A DNA stretch of 64,000 nucleotides from Chlorogloeopsis fritschii (GCF_043099315.1 NZ_CP170746.1); one strand, 5' to 3'. Counted from the stretch's first letter, positions 15,827 through 25,456 are shown. Numbers and translations are program-made. The notes: a model not told the origin generated them from the sequence alone.

Positions 15827-17257
15827 TCAAGTTTCAGGTTCCATCACAGATGTTTGTGAGTGTTGCGATCGCATCCAATTGGCTGGAACTTCAATATCTT
15901 CAGGTAAGACAGTTGTGCGATCGCCTACTGCAAATTGAATCTGCTGCGATCGCAAATTTTTGGCTCCTGTCAGGTTTGCCCCTTGCAATTTAACATTATC
16001 AAGAGTTGTGCTAAAGAAGTTGGCTCCCATCAGATTTGTACCGCACAGATTAGCTTCGTGAAAAATAGCTTGTTGCAGATTGGCTCCCATTAGATTTGCT
16101 CCCAATAAATCAGCTTCCCTTAAGCTAGCTTTACCCAAGTTTGCAAAAAATATCTCTGTCTGTTGGAGTTTGGCAGCATTCAAGTTTGCCTGTTGCAAAT
16201 CAGTGCCGTTGAGGTTGGCACCTTTAAGGTTAGCACCAATCAGTCCGGTCATCTGTAGTTTCGCTTTACCAAGTTTTGCTCCTTGTAAGTTAGCAAGAAA
16301 TAACTTTGCTTTGGACAGATCGGCAACTTTTAGGTTTGCTCCTTGCAAATTAGCTTTGTAGAAATTTGCTCTCCTTAGGTTAGCCGCACGCAAACTTGCC
16401 CCAGATAAATCAGCAGAACGCAAGTTCGCCTCAGATAAGTTGGCTCGATTTAAGTTTGCTCCAATAAGTTTGGCTGCTTGTAGATTGCACGATCGCAAGT
16501 TAGCTTCGTAGAGAATTGTCCCGCAGAGTTTGGCATTCTCAAGATTAGACTCAAACAAGTCACATCCTTGCAATTGCGCTCTTGTCAAGTCAACTCCACG
16601 CAAATCTAAGCGTTGTAGTTTAGCATTCGTTAGATCTGCTTGTCTGATAGCCGTATTCCGTAAATCTAGTTTCTGATTTTCTCGATCTCGTTCTACATTA
16701 CGTCTACCAATCACAGTCATTGCTGCTTGTATATCAGTAGAAATCTTTGGCATTTTTGCTAGTTCTTCTCTAATACCAGCTTTTTCTCGCACAAACGCAG
16801 AGATAATTTCCATGATTGTCCAATATTCTTGTGGAGAATCTTGAGCAACCTTTTCTAAGATATAAATTGCCCCTGTTCGTGTTGCTACATCCTCATGCCC
16901 TAACTGAGTAATTGCTCTCATCAAGCGCTCTGCAATTAATTGCTCTTGCGTTAGCTGTAGATTTTTTAGACTAATTTCATTATTTTTCTCAGTAGCGATC
17001 GCACTATTTTGAATTGCTTCTGCACGCTTTGCTGCATAGTAAGCATTAACCATAATCGCTAATCCTAGAAAAAATATCGCTGTTGTTGTTAATGCTTGAT
17101 TTTTATTTGCTATTTTTTGTTCAGTTGACAGTTCCTCAACTTGTGCATCAGCCAAGGCGATCGCAGCCGATGACAGACTCAATAATATTGTTATTGCTAT
17201 CAACCAACTTTTCAGTGCGTCTGTCTTTTTGGCAAGCATAACAACAGTATTCCTCAT
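15827..17257 (-). CDS. membrane-anchored pentapeptide repeat protein
   Basis: A 476-residue protein. Two hydrophobic segments (about residues 17-37 and 51-70) anchor it; a helical region (about 85-195) contains AITQLGHEDVATRTGAIYILEKVAQ; and about 25-45 A(D/N)LXX pentapeptide units follow from roughly residue 200 to 445, forming a right-handed quadrilateral beta-helix. The helical region and first repeats are clearly paralogous to 17371-18048 next door. Pentapeptide proteins are very numerous in cyanobacteria; no catalytic residues are seen and function is unknown. The C-terminal cap ends with a Ser/Glu-rich tail. Confidence 0.9.
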   Translation of the reverse strand: MRNTVVMLAKKTDALKSWLIAITILLSLSSAAIALADAQVEELSTEQKIANKNQALTTTAIFFLGLAIMVNAYYAAKRAEAIQNSAIATEKNNEISLKNLQLTQEQLIAERLMRAITQLGHEDVATRTGAIYILEKVAQDSPQEYWTIMEIISAFVREKAGIREELAKMPKISTDIQAAMTVIGRRNVERDRENQKLDLRNTAIRQADLTNAKLQRLDLRGVDLTRAQLQGCDLFESNLENAKLCGTILYEANLRSCNLQAAKLIGANLNRANLSEANLRSADLSGASLRAANLRRANFYKANLQGANLKVADLSKAKLFLANLQGAKLGKAKLQMTGLIGANLKGANLNGTDLQQANLNAAKLQQTEIFFANLGKASLREADLLGANLMGANLQQAIFHEANLCGTNLMGANFFSTTLDNVKLQGANLTGAKNLRSQQIQFAVGDRTTVLPEDIEVPANWMRSQHSQTSVMEPET

Positions 17258-17370
17258 TACAAATAAGGAGTAGGGGAAGTATAAAGAGCAAGATTATAAC
17301 ATTTATCCGAAAATGCAATTATATATCAAAAAACACAATTGAGAATGTAAATATGATTGAAAATAACTGC

Positions 17371-18048
17371 TTAATAGATATTCGCATCCCTCAAATTTGT
17401 GCCAGCAAGATTTGCTCTATCAAGGTTTGCACCACAAAGATTAGCTAAAAACAGGTTCGCCTCTGTAAGGTTAGCGCCAGTAAGATTTGCTGCACGTAAG
17501 TTTGCTGCGTTCAAAATAGCTCTAGAGAGATTAGCACCACTTAGATTTGCCTCAGAAAGATTAGCTGCACCAAGAATTGATTCCTGCAAGTTCGCATCAA
17601 CAAGATTAGCCCCAGATAGATTAGCTTGATAGAGATTTACGCCCTGTAAATTGGCGTTGTGAAGATTTACTCCCCGGATGTCTGTGTAGCTTAAATCAAG
17701 TTGCTGACTTTCTGGATCTTTTGTGGCATCTCTCCTACCAATCACACTCAAAGCAGCTTGAATATCTGCGCTAATTTTTGATAATGGCTCGCTCTCTATT
17801 TTTACTTTAGAAAGAAAACTGGTATTATTTCGTACAAAAATAGAGAGATTATTGATAATTTCCCAGTGGTACTGTGGATAATTCTGAGCAATGCGCTCTA
17901 AAGTATCAATAGCAGCCAAGCTGATTTCTATGTCTTGATTACCTAAATTTTGTATTGCTATCACCAATTGTTCTTTAACTAACTTCGGCGAATATGTTTG
18001 TTTACTGACCCAATTAACAAGTTTACAAGAGAATAATTTCTCTAACAA
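17371..18048 (-). CDS. pentapeptide repeat protein, short paralog without membrane anchor
   Basis: 225 residues. The N-terminal part (LVIAIQNLGNQDIEISLAAI and ISADIQAALSVIGRRD) matches the helical region of the gene at 15827-17257 (AITQLGHEDVATRTGAIYIL and ISTDIQAAMTVIGRRN), but the transmembrane segments are missing and the repeat domain is much shorter (about 16 units) and ends abruptly at NLRDANIY. The TTG start at 18048 is supported by GGAG 8 nt upstream. The pair arose by tandem duplication with later loss, or the short copy is a truncated one. Confidence 0.85.
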   Translation of the reverse strand: MLEKLFSCKLVNWVSKQTYSPKLVKEQLVIAIQNLGNQDIEISLAAIDTLERIAQNYPQYHWEIINNLSIFVRNNTSFLSKVKIESEPLSKISADIQAALSVIGRRDATKDPESQQLDLSYTDIRGVNLHNANLQGVNLYQANLSGANLVDANLQESILGAANLSEANLSGANLSRAILNAANLRAANLTGANLTEANLFLANLCGANLDRANLAGTNLRDANIY

Positions 18049-18355
18049 AACCTTATCTCCACTAGCTCAATTTTTGTAGATTTTGATAAGTATTAATAGC
18101 TATTGCTAGTATGTCCAAAAATAATTATATAGTATTTTTTAATACTATATTAGTATAGAAGATTATATCATATACAAATACTTTTTATTTAGAAAATTAG
18201 GTATATTTGGCGACACAAAAATAAAAAGGAACTGAGAGCACATAAGCTAGAGCTAGAAGTTAGAATATTATGAATTGTGATTTTTATCTTAACAGCATCA
18301 AAGATAAACAAATCAATGGTAGTAGCTCGGTTAAAAGTATTTGCCAAATATTGAT

Positions 18356-20674
18356 ATGCAGCAAAATTTACAGCCTATTATTAAAGATTTAGTGCTGATT
18401 GGTGGTGGTCATACTCATGCAATAGTGCTGCGAATGTTTGGTATGAAACCTTTACCGGGAGTGCGAATAACTTTAATTACTGAAAGCTATGATACACCTT
18501 ACTCTGGGATGTTACCAGGACATATTGCTGGATTCTATAACCATGATCAATGCCACATTGACTTGCAACCTTTAGCAAGATTTGCTCAAGCACAGTTGTA
18601 TATAGATCGAGTAGTAGGTTTAGATTTAGAAAATAAAAAAGTAATTTGTGCTCATCGTCCGGCAGTAGCTTTCGATTTATTGTCAATTGATATTGGTAGC
18701 ACTCCAGCAACGATATCTGTACCAGGAGCAGCAGAATATGCAATTCCGGCAAAACCAGTATCGCAATTATTGAAACACTGGTATCAAATTGTAGAAAATT
18801 TTGCGCACAAACCGCAAGAATCGCTAACTCTTGCGATTGTGGGTGGAGGTGCTGGTGGTGTGGAATTAGCACTATCGATGCAGGCTCATTTAGAGATAGA
18901 AAAAAGGACGCGGGGATTGACTGATGAAAGCTTGATGCCCAATTTAACAATTCATTTGTTTCAGCGAAATGCTGAGTTAATGCCCAATTATCATCACTCA
19001 GTGCAGTATTTGGTTCACCAACTTTTGACTAAACGCGGTATTCAAGTGCATTTAGGGGAAAGTGTGTGTAAAGTCGAACCGAATAAAGTTATATGTGAAT
19101 CTGGGTTGACAGTGGAATGCAATCATATTTTCTGGGTGACAGCAGCATCTGCACCCCTATGGTTAAAAGCGGCGGGATTGGCAACTGATGAGCAAGGCTT
19201 TATTTTAGTCAACGATAGATTACAATCTTTGTCTCATCCACACGTGTTTGCTGCCGGGGATATTGCCACAATAGTAAATTATCCACGTCCGAAAGCAGGA
19301 GTATTTGCTGTTCGGCAAGGTAAACCTTTGTTTGAGAACTTAAGGCGAATTTTATTAGGAAAACCCCTCAAACCATACAAACCACAGAAACAATATTTAA
19401 GTTTAATTGGTACAGGTGATGGACGAGCGATCGCAACACGCGGTTCTTTTACCTTGCCTCCTCACAAACTTCTATGGCACTGGAAAGACTGGATTGATCG
19501 CCGCTTTATGAAACGCTTCAGTAATTTACCCGAAATGGGAGAACCGAAAGACAAAGTAAAATTCCCCCCCTCTCCCTATCCTCCTCTCTCACACTCCTCT
19601 TCAGTGATGCGCTGTGCTGGGTGTGGTTCTAAAGTCGGTAGTACAGTTCTAGAGAAAGTTCTCTACCGAATTAAGCAAGAACAACCGATTAGAGAAGAAA
19701 GACAGGATATTGTCATTGGTTTGGATACACCAGATGACGCTGCGGTAATGCAAGTGCCAGCTAATAAATTAATGGTGCAGACGGTAGATTATTTTCGCAC
19801 TTTGATTAACGATCCCTATATTTTTGGACAAATTAGTGCTAATCATTGCTTGAGCGATATTTTTGCAATGGGGGCAACTCCCCAAAGTGCTTTAGCGATC
19901 GCTACCATTCCCTATGCTGCACCCGCCAAAGTTGAAGAAACACTTTACCAATTACTATCTGGTGCAGTAAAAGTGCTAAATCAAACACAAGCACCCTTGA
20001 TTGGCGGACACACAACCGAAGGAGCAGAACTGGGTTTCGGCTTAACTTGCAATGGTTTGGCTTATCCTGACAAACTGTTGCGTAAAGGCGGAATGCAACC
20101 AGGACAAGTGTTAATTTTAACTAAAGCATTGGGAACAGGGACGTTATTTGCTGCTGATATGCACCGTCAAGCCAAAGGGTGCTGGATTGATGCTGCCGTG
20201 GAGTCGATGTTGTTGTCAAATCAAGTAGCAGCTACGTGTTTAATGAAATATGGAGCCACTGCTTGTACTGATGTTACAGGCTTTGGCTTGCTCGGACACT
20301 TAATGGAAATGGTGCAAGCTTCTGGTGTGGCTGTGGAGTTGCAATTGGAAACCATTCCAGTTTTACCAGGCGCACGAAAAACTTTACAAAAAGGAATTTT
20401 TAGCTCAATACATCCAGAAAATTTACGTGCCTCCCGTTACATTGCCAACTTCGAGCAGTGGGAAGATCACCCCAATTATCCTTTACTATTCGATCCGCAA
20501 ACCTCTGGTGGTTTATTAGCCTCCATTCCTGTAGAACAAGCTAATAGCTGTGTGGCTGAACTGAAAGCCTTGGGGTATGAATCGAGTGGTGCGATCGCGC
20601 TCATTAAAAAGCACGTTGCAGGTACACAGCCCATTACTCTGATTCACCATTCCTCTGTTAGGCAAGATCTATAA
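18356..20674 (+). CDS. selD: NDH-2-like flavoprotein fused to selenide, water dikinase
   Basis: A 772-residue two-domain protein. Residues about 10-380 form an FAD/NAD(P)-binding oxidoreductase (LVLIGGGHTHA; second Rossmann loop VGGGAGGVELAL near 160; AAGDIATI near 300). Residues about 415-770 are selenophosphate synthetase, which makes selenophosphate from selenide and ATP: CAGCGSK near 420 holds the catalytic Cys and Lys, then DDAAVM and VQTVDYFRTLINDPY. Cys, not selenocysteine, is encoded. The fusion is known from cyanobacteria. The linker contains a pyrimidine-rich low-complexity insert. Start: ATG 18356 (MQQNLQ); TTG at 18341 is an alternative. Selenophosphate probably serves tRNA selenouridine synthesis. 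Confidence 0.92.
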   Translation: MQQNLQPIIKDLVLIGGGHTHAIVLRMFGMKPLPGVRITLITESYDTPYSGMLPGHIAGFYNHDQCHIDLQPLARFAQAQLYIDRVVGLDLENKKVICAHRPAVAFDLLSIDIGSTPATISVPGAAEYAIPAKPVSQLLKHWYQIVENFAHKPQESLTLAIVGGGAGGVELALSMQAHLEIEKRTRGLTDESLMPNLTIHLFQRNAELMPNYHHSVQYLVHQLLTKRGIQVHLGESVCKVEPNKVICESGLTVECNHIFWVTAASAPLWLKAAGLATDEQGFILVNDRLQSLSHPHVFAAGDIATIVNYPRPKAGVFAVRQGKPLFENLRRILLGKPLKPYKPQKQYLSLIGTGDGRAIATRGSFTLPPHKLLWHWKDWIDRRFMKRFSNLPEMGEPKDKVKFPPSPYPPLSHSSSVMRCAGCGSKVGSTVLEKVLYRIKQEQPIREERQDIVIGLDTPDDAAVMQVPANKLMVQTVDYFRTLINDPYIFGQISANHCLSDIFAMGATPQSALAIATIPYAAPAKVEETLYQLLSGAVKVLNQTQAPLIGGHTTEGAELGFGLTCNGLAYPDKLLRKGGMQPGQVLILTKALGTGTLFAADMHRQAKGCWIDAAVESMLLSNQVAATCLMKYGATACTDVTGFGLLGHLMEMVQASGVAVELQLETIPVLPGARKTLQKGIFSSIHPENLRASRYIANFEQWEDHPNYPLLFDPQTSGGLLASIPVEQANSCVAELKALGYESSGAIALIKKHVAGTQPITLIHHSSVRQDL

Positions 20675-20993
20675 GCCTGCTATGCTAAGTGACCTCTGTT
20701 ATTTAATACGTATAATTTACTATGATAAATTTTACTTGATTTTTACAGACTAGCCATTTTTGTGATTATTAATATACAATATTACTCAGTAAAATTTACA
20801 ATTATTGCTAAATATTTCCCAACTTAAAGCGAGAAAATTTAATATATAAGCAACATTAGATACTTAAGTAATATAGAAACTTTACTTAAGTTATTTACAG
20901 GTGTATTTCTATAAAAAATCTGTGATATTGCAATCACCTGTAATCGATGCATTTGAAATGGCTGTAATTACTTACATGAATACATAAATCATT
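20675..20993. other. gene-free A+T-rich interval
   Basis: No gene, repeat or clear terminator is seen. It likely contains the promoter of the downstream surface-protein gene. Confidence 0.5.
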
Positions 20994-21869
20994 ATGAGAA
21001 ACAAAATAGTTGCTCTTACTATTGGATTGACCGTGCTGCTATCAGCTAATCGCAGCATGGCTTTGGATGGAGGATTAATTACTCTTTATGATGGTGCATC
21101 AGGTGTCACACCCAATCAATATAACGCACCATCAAATTGGCTAATTTTTGGCTCTCCAAATGGGGGTACCCAAAGTTTCAACAGTGGTGTAACAAATTTG
21201 AACACCAGTGCGAGTAACAATAATGCTATATATGGTGGTTACAGCAACTATAATGTTGCAGTAACTCCAAGTGCTACGTCTCCGTTTTTTAATATCACTC
21301 CTACTACCCTCGTTAACTCATCATTTCCCTCGCTAAATCGAGATGCTGGTTACAAGCTCAGTTTTACTATGAGGATTAATTCCCAAGTAGATAATCAAGA
21401 TCCAAGTCATCCTCGTGCCGGCTTCAGCGTCATTGTTCTCAGTAGTGATAACCAAGGGATAGAAATAGGTTTTAGAACTAGTGATATTTTCTCTCAGGCT
21501 AATGCAAATTTTAATGCTATTGGTGAACAAGTAAATAACGTTTCTAGTCTGCTATCAAACTTAAGTACTTATGATTTGAATGTTTCTGGTAACTCCTATA
21601 CGCTCAGTAGTGGGGCTACTACTCTCTTGAGTGGTTCGCTACGTAACTATACTACAGCTACCGGATTTGGAAGTGATGTTTATAGAACTTCTAACTTTAT
21701 TTTTCTCGGAGATGATACTACATCTGCACGAGCTAACATCGACCTGCGGGCTGTAAGTCTTACCACTAACGCTACTGCTGTACCCTTCGATTTTTCCACC
21801 ACTCCTGGTACTGTAGCCTTAGTTTTAGGGGGTGCTGTAAAACTTTTGCTGAGAAAGAAGAAGTCATGA
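20994..21869 (+). CDS. exported protein with PFE-CTERM-like anchor
   Basis: A 291-residue Ser/Asn/Thr-rich protein. The N-terminal 23 residues are a signal peptide (MRNKIVALTIGLTVLLSANRSMA). The body resembles a beta-sandwich surface protein. The C-terminus has the tripartite sorting layout: a VPFDFS motif, a hydrophobic stretch (TVALVLGGAVKLLL) and a basic tail (RKKKS). That is the pattern of cyanobacterial PEP/PFE-CTERM substrates processed by an exosortase-type enzyme. No exosortase is in the window. The function of the body is unknown, though extracellular matrix or sheath roles are common for such proteins. Confidence 0.75.
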   Translation: MRNKIVALTIGLTVLLSANRSMALDGGLITLYDGASGVTPNQYNAPSNWLIFGSPNGGTQSFNSGVTNLNTSASNNNAIYGGYSNYNVAVTPSATSPFFNITPTTLVNSSFPSLNRDAGYKLSFTMRINSQVDNQDPSHPRAGFSVIVLSSDNQGIEIGFRTSDIFSQANANFNAIGEQVNNVSSLLSNLSTYDLNVSGNSYTLSSGATTLLSGSLRNYTTATGFGSDVYRTSNFIFLGDDTTSARANIDLRAVSLTTNATAVPFDFSTTPGTVALVLGGAVKLLLRKKKS

Positions 21870-22120
21870 AAGCATCGGTTTTTTTGAGTGCACACCTATC
21901 AAGCTGATGTTTTTTGCAATCGGCAGTGCTGATTCAAAACTAATGCGATCGCTTGTGCAAGGATAGCTGGAGCAAAGCTAGATAAACTACCTTTTGTGTA
22001 CAGTAAAACTACGTAAAATTAAGCAAAGAATAATTTTTTCTTAAACTTCCAATGAGATTGATGAAGTCAGGAGAAACAACCAGAGTTTCTAATTTGACTT
22101 CTACTGACTTGGAGGCATCA

Positions 22121-23164
22121 ATGGCAGATTTGTTCTTCTCAGAATATATCGAGGGAAGCAGTAACAACAAAGCGTTAGAAATTTACAATGGCACGGGTGC
22201 TGATATCGACTTGAGTGTCGAGGGCTACATTGTACAAATTTATTTCAACGGCAACACGTCTGCTGGTCTAACAATCAACCTCACTGGTACAGTAGCAAAT
22301 GGCGATGTGTTTGTGCTTGCCCAAAGTAATGCCAATGCAACTATTCTTGCACAGGCAGATCAGACGAATGGGTCGGGATGGTTCAATGGTGATGATGCGA
22401 TCGTGCTGCGCAAAGGTGGTGCAAATGGCACAATAGTTGATTCGATTGGTCAAATTGGTTTTGATCCTGGGACTGAGTGGGGAAGCGGGCTTACCAGTAC
22501 AGCAGACAATACCCTACGCCGTAAAAGTATTACCGCAAGTGGCGATACCAATCCCTTTGATGTCTTCGATCCAAGTGTAGAATGGGAAGGTTACCCTACC
22601 GACACATTTGACGACTTAGGAAAATATCCAACTAGTGGTGGTGAAACACCTGCACTGAGTTTAAGCGTTTCTCCTACTAGTTTCTTGGAAGCAGCAGGAA
22701 TTAATGCTGCTATTGGTACAGTTACCCGCACAGGAAGCACAGTCAATGCACTCACTGTCACACTAGTTAGCAGTGACACTAGTGAAGCAACTGTTCCCAC
22801 AACAGTGGAAATTCCAGCAGGGGAATCATCAGTAACATTTGATATTGCTGCTGTTGATGATGCGATCGCTGATGATTCTCAAATTGTTGCTCTCACCGCT
22901 TCTGCAAATGGCTTTACCAACGCTACAGCAAACATCACGGTGACAGACGACGATATCACCGCCGGGACTATCCGGATTCGTGATATTCAAGGTGCCAGCC
23001 ATGTTTCACCTCTGGTTGGTCAAAATGTTTCCAGTGTTCCCGGTATTGTCACGGCACTACGTTCTAATGGACAATTTTTAACACCGACCTACTTACCAAA
23101 GCCTTTTCATGTCTGGTGTATCTATATAATTCTGCTGTGGTGTTTTTTCTGGTTCTACAGGTAA
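22121..23164 (+). pseudogene. lamin-tail/Calx-beta extracellular nuclease, truncated N-terminal part
   Basis: Starts at ATG 22121 (MADLFFSEYIEGSS) behind GGAGG with 5-nt spacing; an upstream ATG at 22052 lacks this. It carries a lamin-tail domain (about residues 1-165), then a Calx-beta-like domain (about 180-290, ending ANITVTDDD), then IRIRDIQGASHVSPLVGQ, the lead-in to the OB-fold and endonuclease/exonuclease/phosphatase part of ExeM/NucH-like proteins. Homology stops at GIVTALRSNG (about 23070). The remaining 30 residues are junk overlapping the convergent pentapeptide gene. The catalytic domain is missing, so the product would not be a nuclease. Confidence 0.8.
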
Positions 23165-24142
23165 ACCTAATTGAATACAAAAGTAGTGATCGTACTTGGC
23201 TTGTGTCCAGTTATTAGCTGCTTGAATTTGCTCAACACTGAGGTCTTTAGTACCTCGCAAATCGGCGTTTTTGAGGTTAGCACGGGTGAGATTAGCATGG
23301 ATGAGGTATGCATTTTTCAGATCTGCCCCCTCTAAGAGAGCATCACTGAGGTTTGCACCTTCTAATTGAGCACCTTGTAATTTAGCATCTGTAAGATTAG
23401 CTATTTCTAACTGCACACCGTTGAGGAGCGCAAATACTAAAACCGCTGCTTGTAAATCAGCACCAACTAAGTTAGCACCTCCAAGATCTGTATTACTTAA
23501 ATTGGCACGAGTTAAGTTAGCACCTTCTAATTGGGCACTGTTGAGGTTAGCAAATTTGAGATTAGCTTCTTTAAGTTTGGCACGAGTTAAGTTAGCACCT
23601 TCTAATTGGGCATCAGTGAGATTTGCTTGCTTGAGGTTAGCATAGATGAGATTGGCGTTACTGAGATTAGCAACACTAAGATCCGCACCAGCTAAGTCAA
23701 TTTCATGTAAGTCAGCACCAGGTAAATCTAAAGCTTTTAAAGACACACCATACTGAGTTAAATCTTCCAATGCTTTGATTCTGGCGTAGCTAGTTGATAC
23801 ATTTGCCGCAGCCGCGTTATCAATTACTTGCCATGCTTGATAAATTGTGTTGCGTCTGCGCTCCCTACTTTCCAATAAATATAAGCTGGCTGCTGCTAAG
23901 ATACTAAAAGCTTCAATTTTATCTAGTGCAATTACTGATAATGCTTGTTTGTAAAAACACTGTAAGAATGAATATTCAGATTGACAAACAGGCTGTTGCT
24001 TATTCCACTGTTCTATGTGACTGAATGTCAGCATTAACAAATAAGCAATCAGGATGGACATTAACACACGAAACCAGACTACATCCAGCAAATCTCGAAC
24101 TTTTTGCCGTAATTTAGTCATGAACCAAGTAAATCTTCCCAC
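23093..24142 (-). CDS. membrane pentapeptide repeat protein
   Basis: 349 residues. It has an N-terminal cytosolic start, a membrane helix (VLMSILIAYLLMLTFSHIEQ region, about 26-45) and a second hydrophobic segment (about 72-92), then a linker (YQAWQVIDNAAAANVSTSYARIKALEDLTQYGVSL) and about 35 pentapeptide units (about residues 125-310). The GTG start at 24142 is supported by AAGGGGG 9 nt upstream; ATG at 24121 is an alternative. The linker differs from the pair at 15827-18048, so it is a separate subfamily. Its 3' end overlaps the truncated nuclease frame by 72 nt. Confidence 0.88.
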   Translation of the reverse strand: MGRFTWFMTKLRQKVRDLLDVVWFRVLMSILIAYLLMLTFSHIEQWNKQQPVCQSEYSFLQCFYKQALSVIALDKIEAFSILAAASLYLLESRERRRNTIYQAWQVIDNAAAANVSTSYARIKALEDLTQYGVSLKALDLPGADLHEIDLAGADLSVANLSNANLIYANLKQANLTDAQLEGANLTRAKLKEANLKFANLNSAQLEGANLTRANLSNTDLGGANLVGADLQAAVLVFALLNGVQLEIANLTDAKLQGAQLEGANLSDALLEGADLKNAYLIHANLTRANLKNADLRGTKDLSVEQIQAANNWTQAKYDHYFCIQLGLPVEPEKTPQQNYIDTPDMKRLW

Positions 24143-24554
24143 ATTAATTCACCCCCTTGTGAGCATACCAACAGCCTTACCGAGTTTGGAAACTAGCTGT
24201 TGATAAAAAGAGCCGGAATTTTCTAACTTAGAAGCACAGTTTCAGTATTTAAGTTTTGGAGAATATCAGTGTATCAGTAACAGGTGTCTGTATATCCATA
24301 TTATTAGTGCCTGACACCGAATCTCTATTATGGGAAATTGATGAGGATGACTGGGAATCGGCCCATCTTCAACAAAAATCGGTTGTATGTGCATCCTATA
24401 GTTGTGGTGAACTGCATATTTTTTTACAACACAATTGGTTTAAAGAGTCTTATTTATTACTTATCAAATTCTTATTTCTTTGCTGTACTATTAACCCATT
24501 CACCAAAAAAATTAATAGAACAAAATTTTTCTGCACATATCATCTTCGGTAGGA

Positions 24555-24783
24555 TTTTCAGTGCGATCGCGCCCGGTGCCATCATCACACCCATCAATGA
24601 AAGCTGGACAGCCGATGTAGAAAAAAAGCGATCGCTGCAAGTCACATTCCGATGAAGTGGGCAGGAACTCCTGATGAAATGAAGGCTGATTTTCTGGCTT
24701 CAGATGAAGTTACCTACATCACTGGACAAACCTTATTTATAGAAACTTTCGAGAAGTATGGTCAGCATAGGTGCATTCATTAA
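24555..24783 (+). pseudogene. short-chain dehydrogenase (SDR) remnant
   Basis: In an otherwise gene-free interval, two frames encode the C-terminal SDR signature. The first gives AIAPGAIITPINESW, the family's post-catalytic segment. After a shift near 24640, the second gives MKWAGTPDEMK and FLASDEVTYITGQTLFIE, the last conserved block. It ends at a stop at 24781-24783 without the usual DGG end. The NAD-binding and YxxxK regions are absent. The parent was probably a glucose 1-dehydrogenase-like SDR. The rest of 24143-24851 shows nothing else I can name. Confidence 0.7.
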
Positions 24784-24851
24784 GCCATTCATCTCACACA
24801 GAATGCTAATTTCTACAAGCTAAAAGAATCAATATTGTTGGAGAAACTGTT

Positions 24852-25403
24852 ATGAAAACAGAAATAATTGATGAAGTCAGACAAAATTCAGGTTGGTTTA
24901 TTGCGCTAGGAATTTTCATGATTTTACTGGGTATTGCTGCGATCGTCGAACCGTTCATTGCCACGATCGCTGTTGCGCGCGTCCTTTCTTGGGTTTTTCT
25001 GTTTGCGGGTATCATCCGAACGATTCATGCTGTTCAATCGCGTCGACAACGGGGTTTCTGGGCAAAGCTACTCATCGGAATCCTCTACATTATTACCGGG
25101 ATTTTGTTACTGAGTAACGTCTTAGGGGCTACTCTTAGCCTTACCATCGCTTTTGGATGGGTTATTTTAGCTCAAGGTATCTTTGAGGTGATTGCCGCAT
25201 TCCAAGCACGTCCAGAACCAAACTGGGGTTGGATGTTGTTCAGTGGTATCATCGCGATTATTTTGGGGATTTTGATTTTGTATCAGTGGCCTTTCAATGC
25301 TGTTTGGTTACTGGGTGTATTCACGGGAGTTAGTTTTCTCTTTTCGGGTGCTTGGATGATTGCGATTCCTTGGGCAATTAGTCACCGTCTCTCCAGAATT
25401 TGA
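24852..25403 (+). CDS. HdeD family (DUF308) membrane protein
   Basis: A 183-residue protein with six predicted transmembrane helices in three hairpins (FIALGIFMILLGIAAIVEPF, then ITGILLLSNVLGATLSLTIAF, then MLFSGIIAIILGILILYQWPF), the layout of HdeD, which contributes to acid resistance in E. coli. The role in cyanobacteria is unproven. GGAG lies about 10 nt upstream of the ATG. The following gap has a short GGGGCTA-type heptamer run at about 25427-25456. It may be stress-related, but the sequence alone does not show this. Confidence 0.88.
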   Translation: MKTEIIDEVRQNSGWFIALGIFMILLGIAAIVEPFIATIAVARVLSWVFLFAGIIRTIHAVQSRRQRGFWAKLLIGILYIITGILLLSNVLGATLSLTIAFGWVILAQGIFEVIAAFQARPEPNWGWMLFSGIIAIILGILILYQWPFNAVWLLGVFTGVSFLFSGAWMIAIPWAISHRLSRI

Positions 25404-25426
25404 TAGTTTCGCCTGTTTTGAAAATT

Positions 25427-25456
25427 GGGGCTAGGAGCTAGAGGCTAGGGACTAGG
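25427..25456. repeat. heptamer run (GGGGCTA type)
   Basis: About four degenerate 7-nt units of the same GGGGCTA kind as in the array at 5292-5349, in the gap between the HdeD-like gene and the glucosidase gene. Confidence 0.6.

Noticed and set aside
16080..16361. Open frame on the plus strand inside the pentapeptide gene (similar ones at 17399-17629 and 23421-23645)
   Set aside because: These frames stay open because the 15-nt periodicity of pentapeptide repeats lacks stops on the complement. They are antisense shadows.
24256..24552. 98-codon plus-strand frame after the pentapeptide gene
   Set aside because: No ribosome-binding site and no family resemblance; a second frame overlaps it. It lies in the decay zone.
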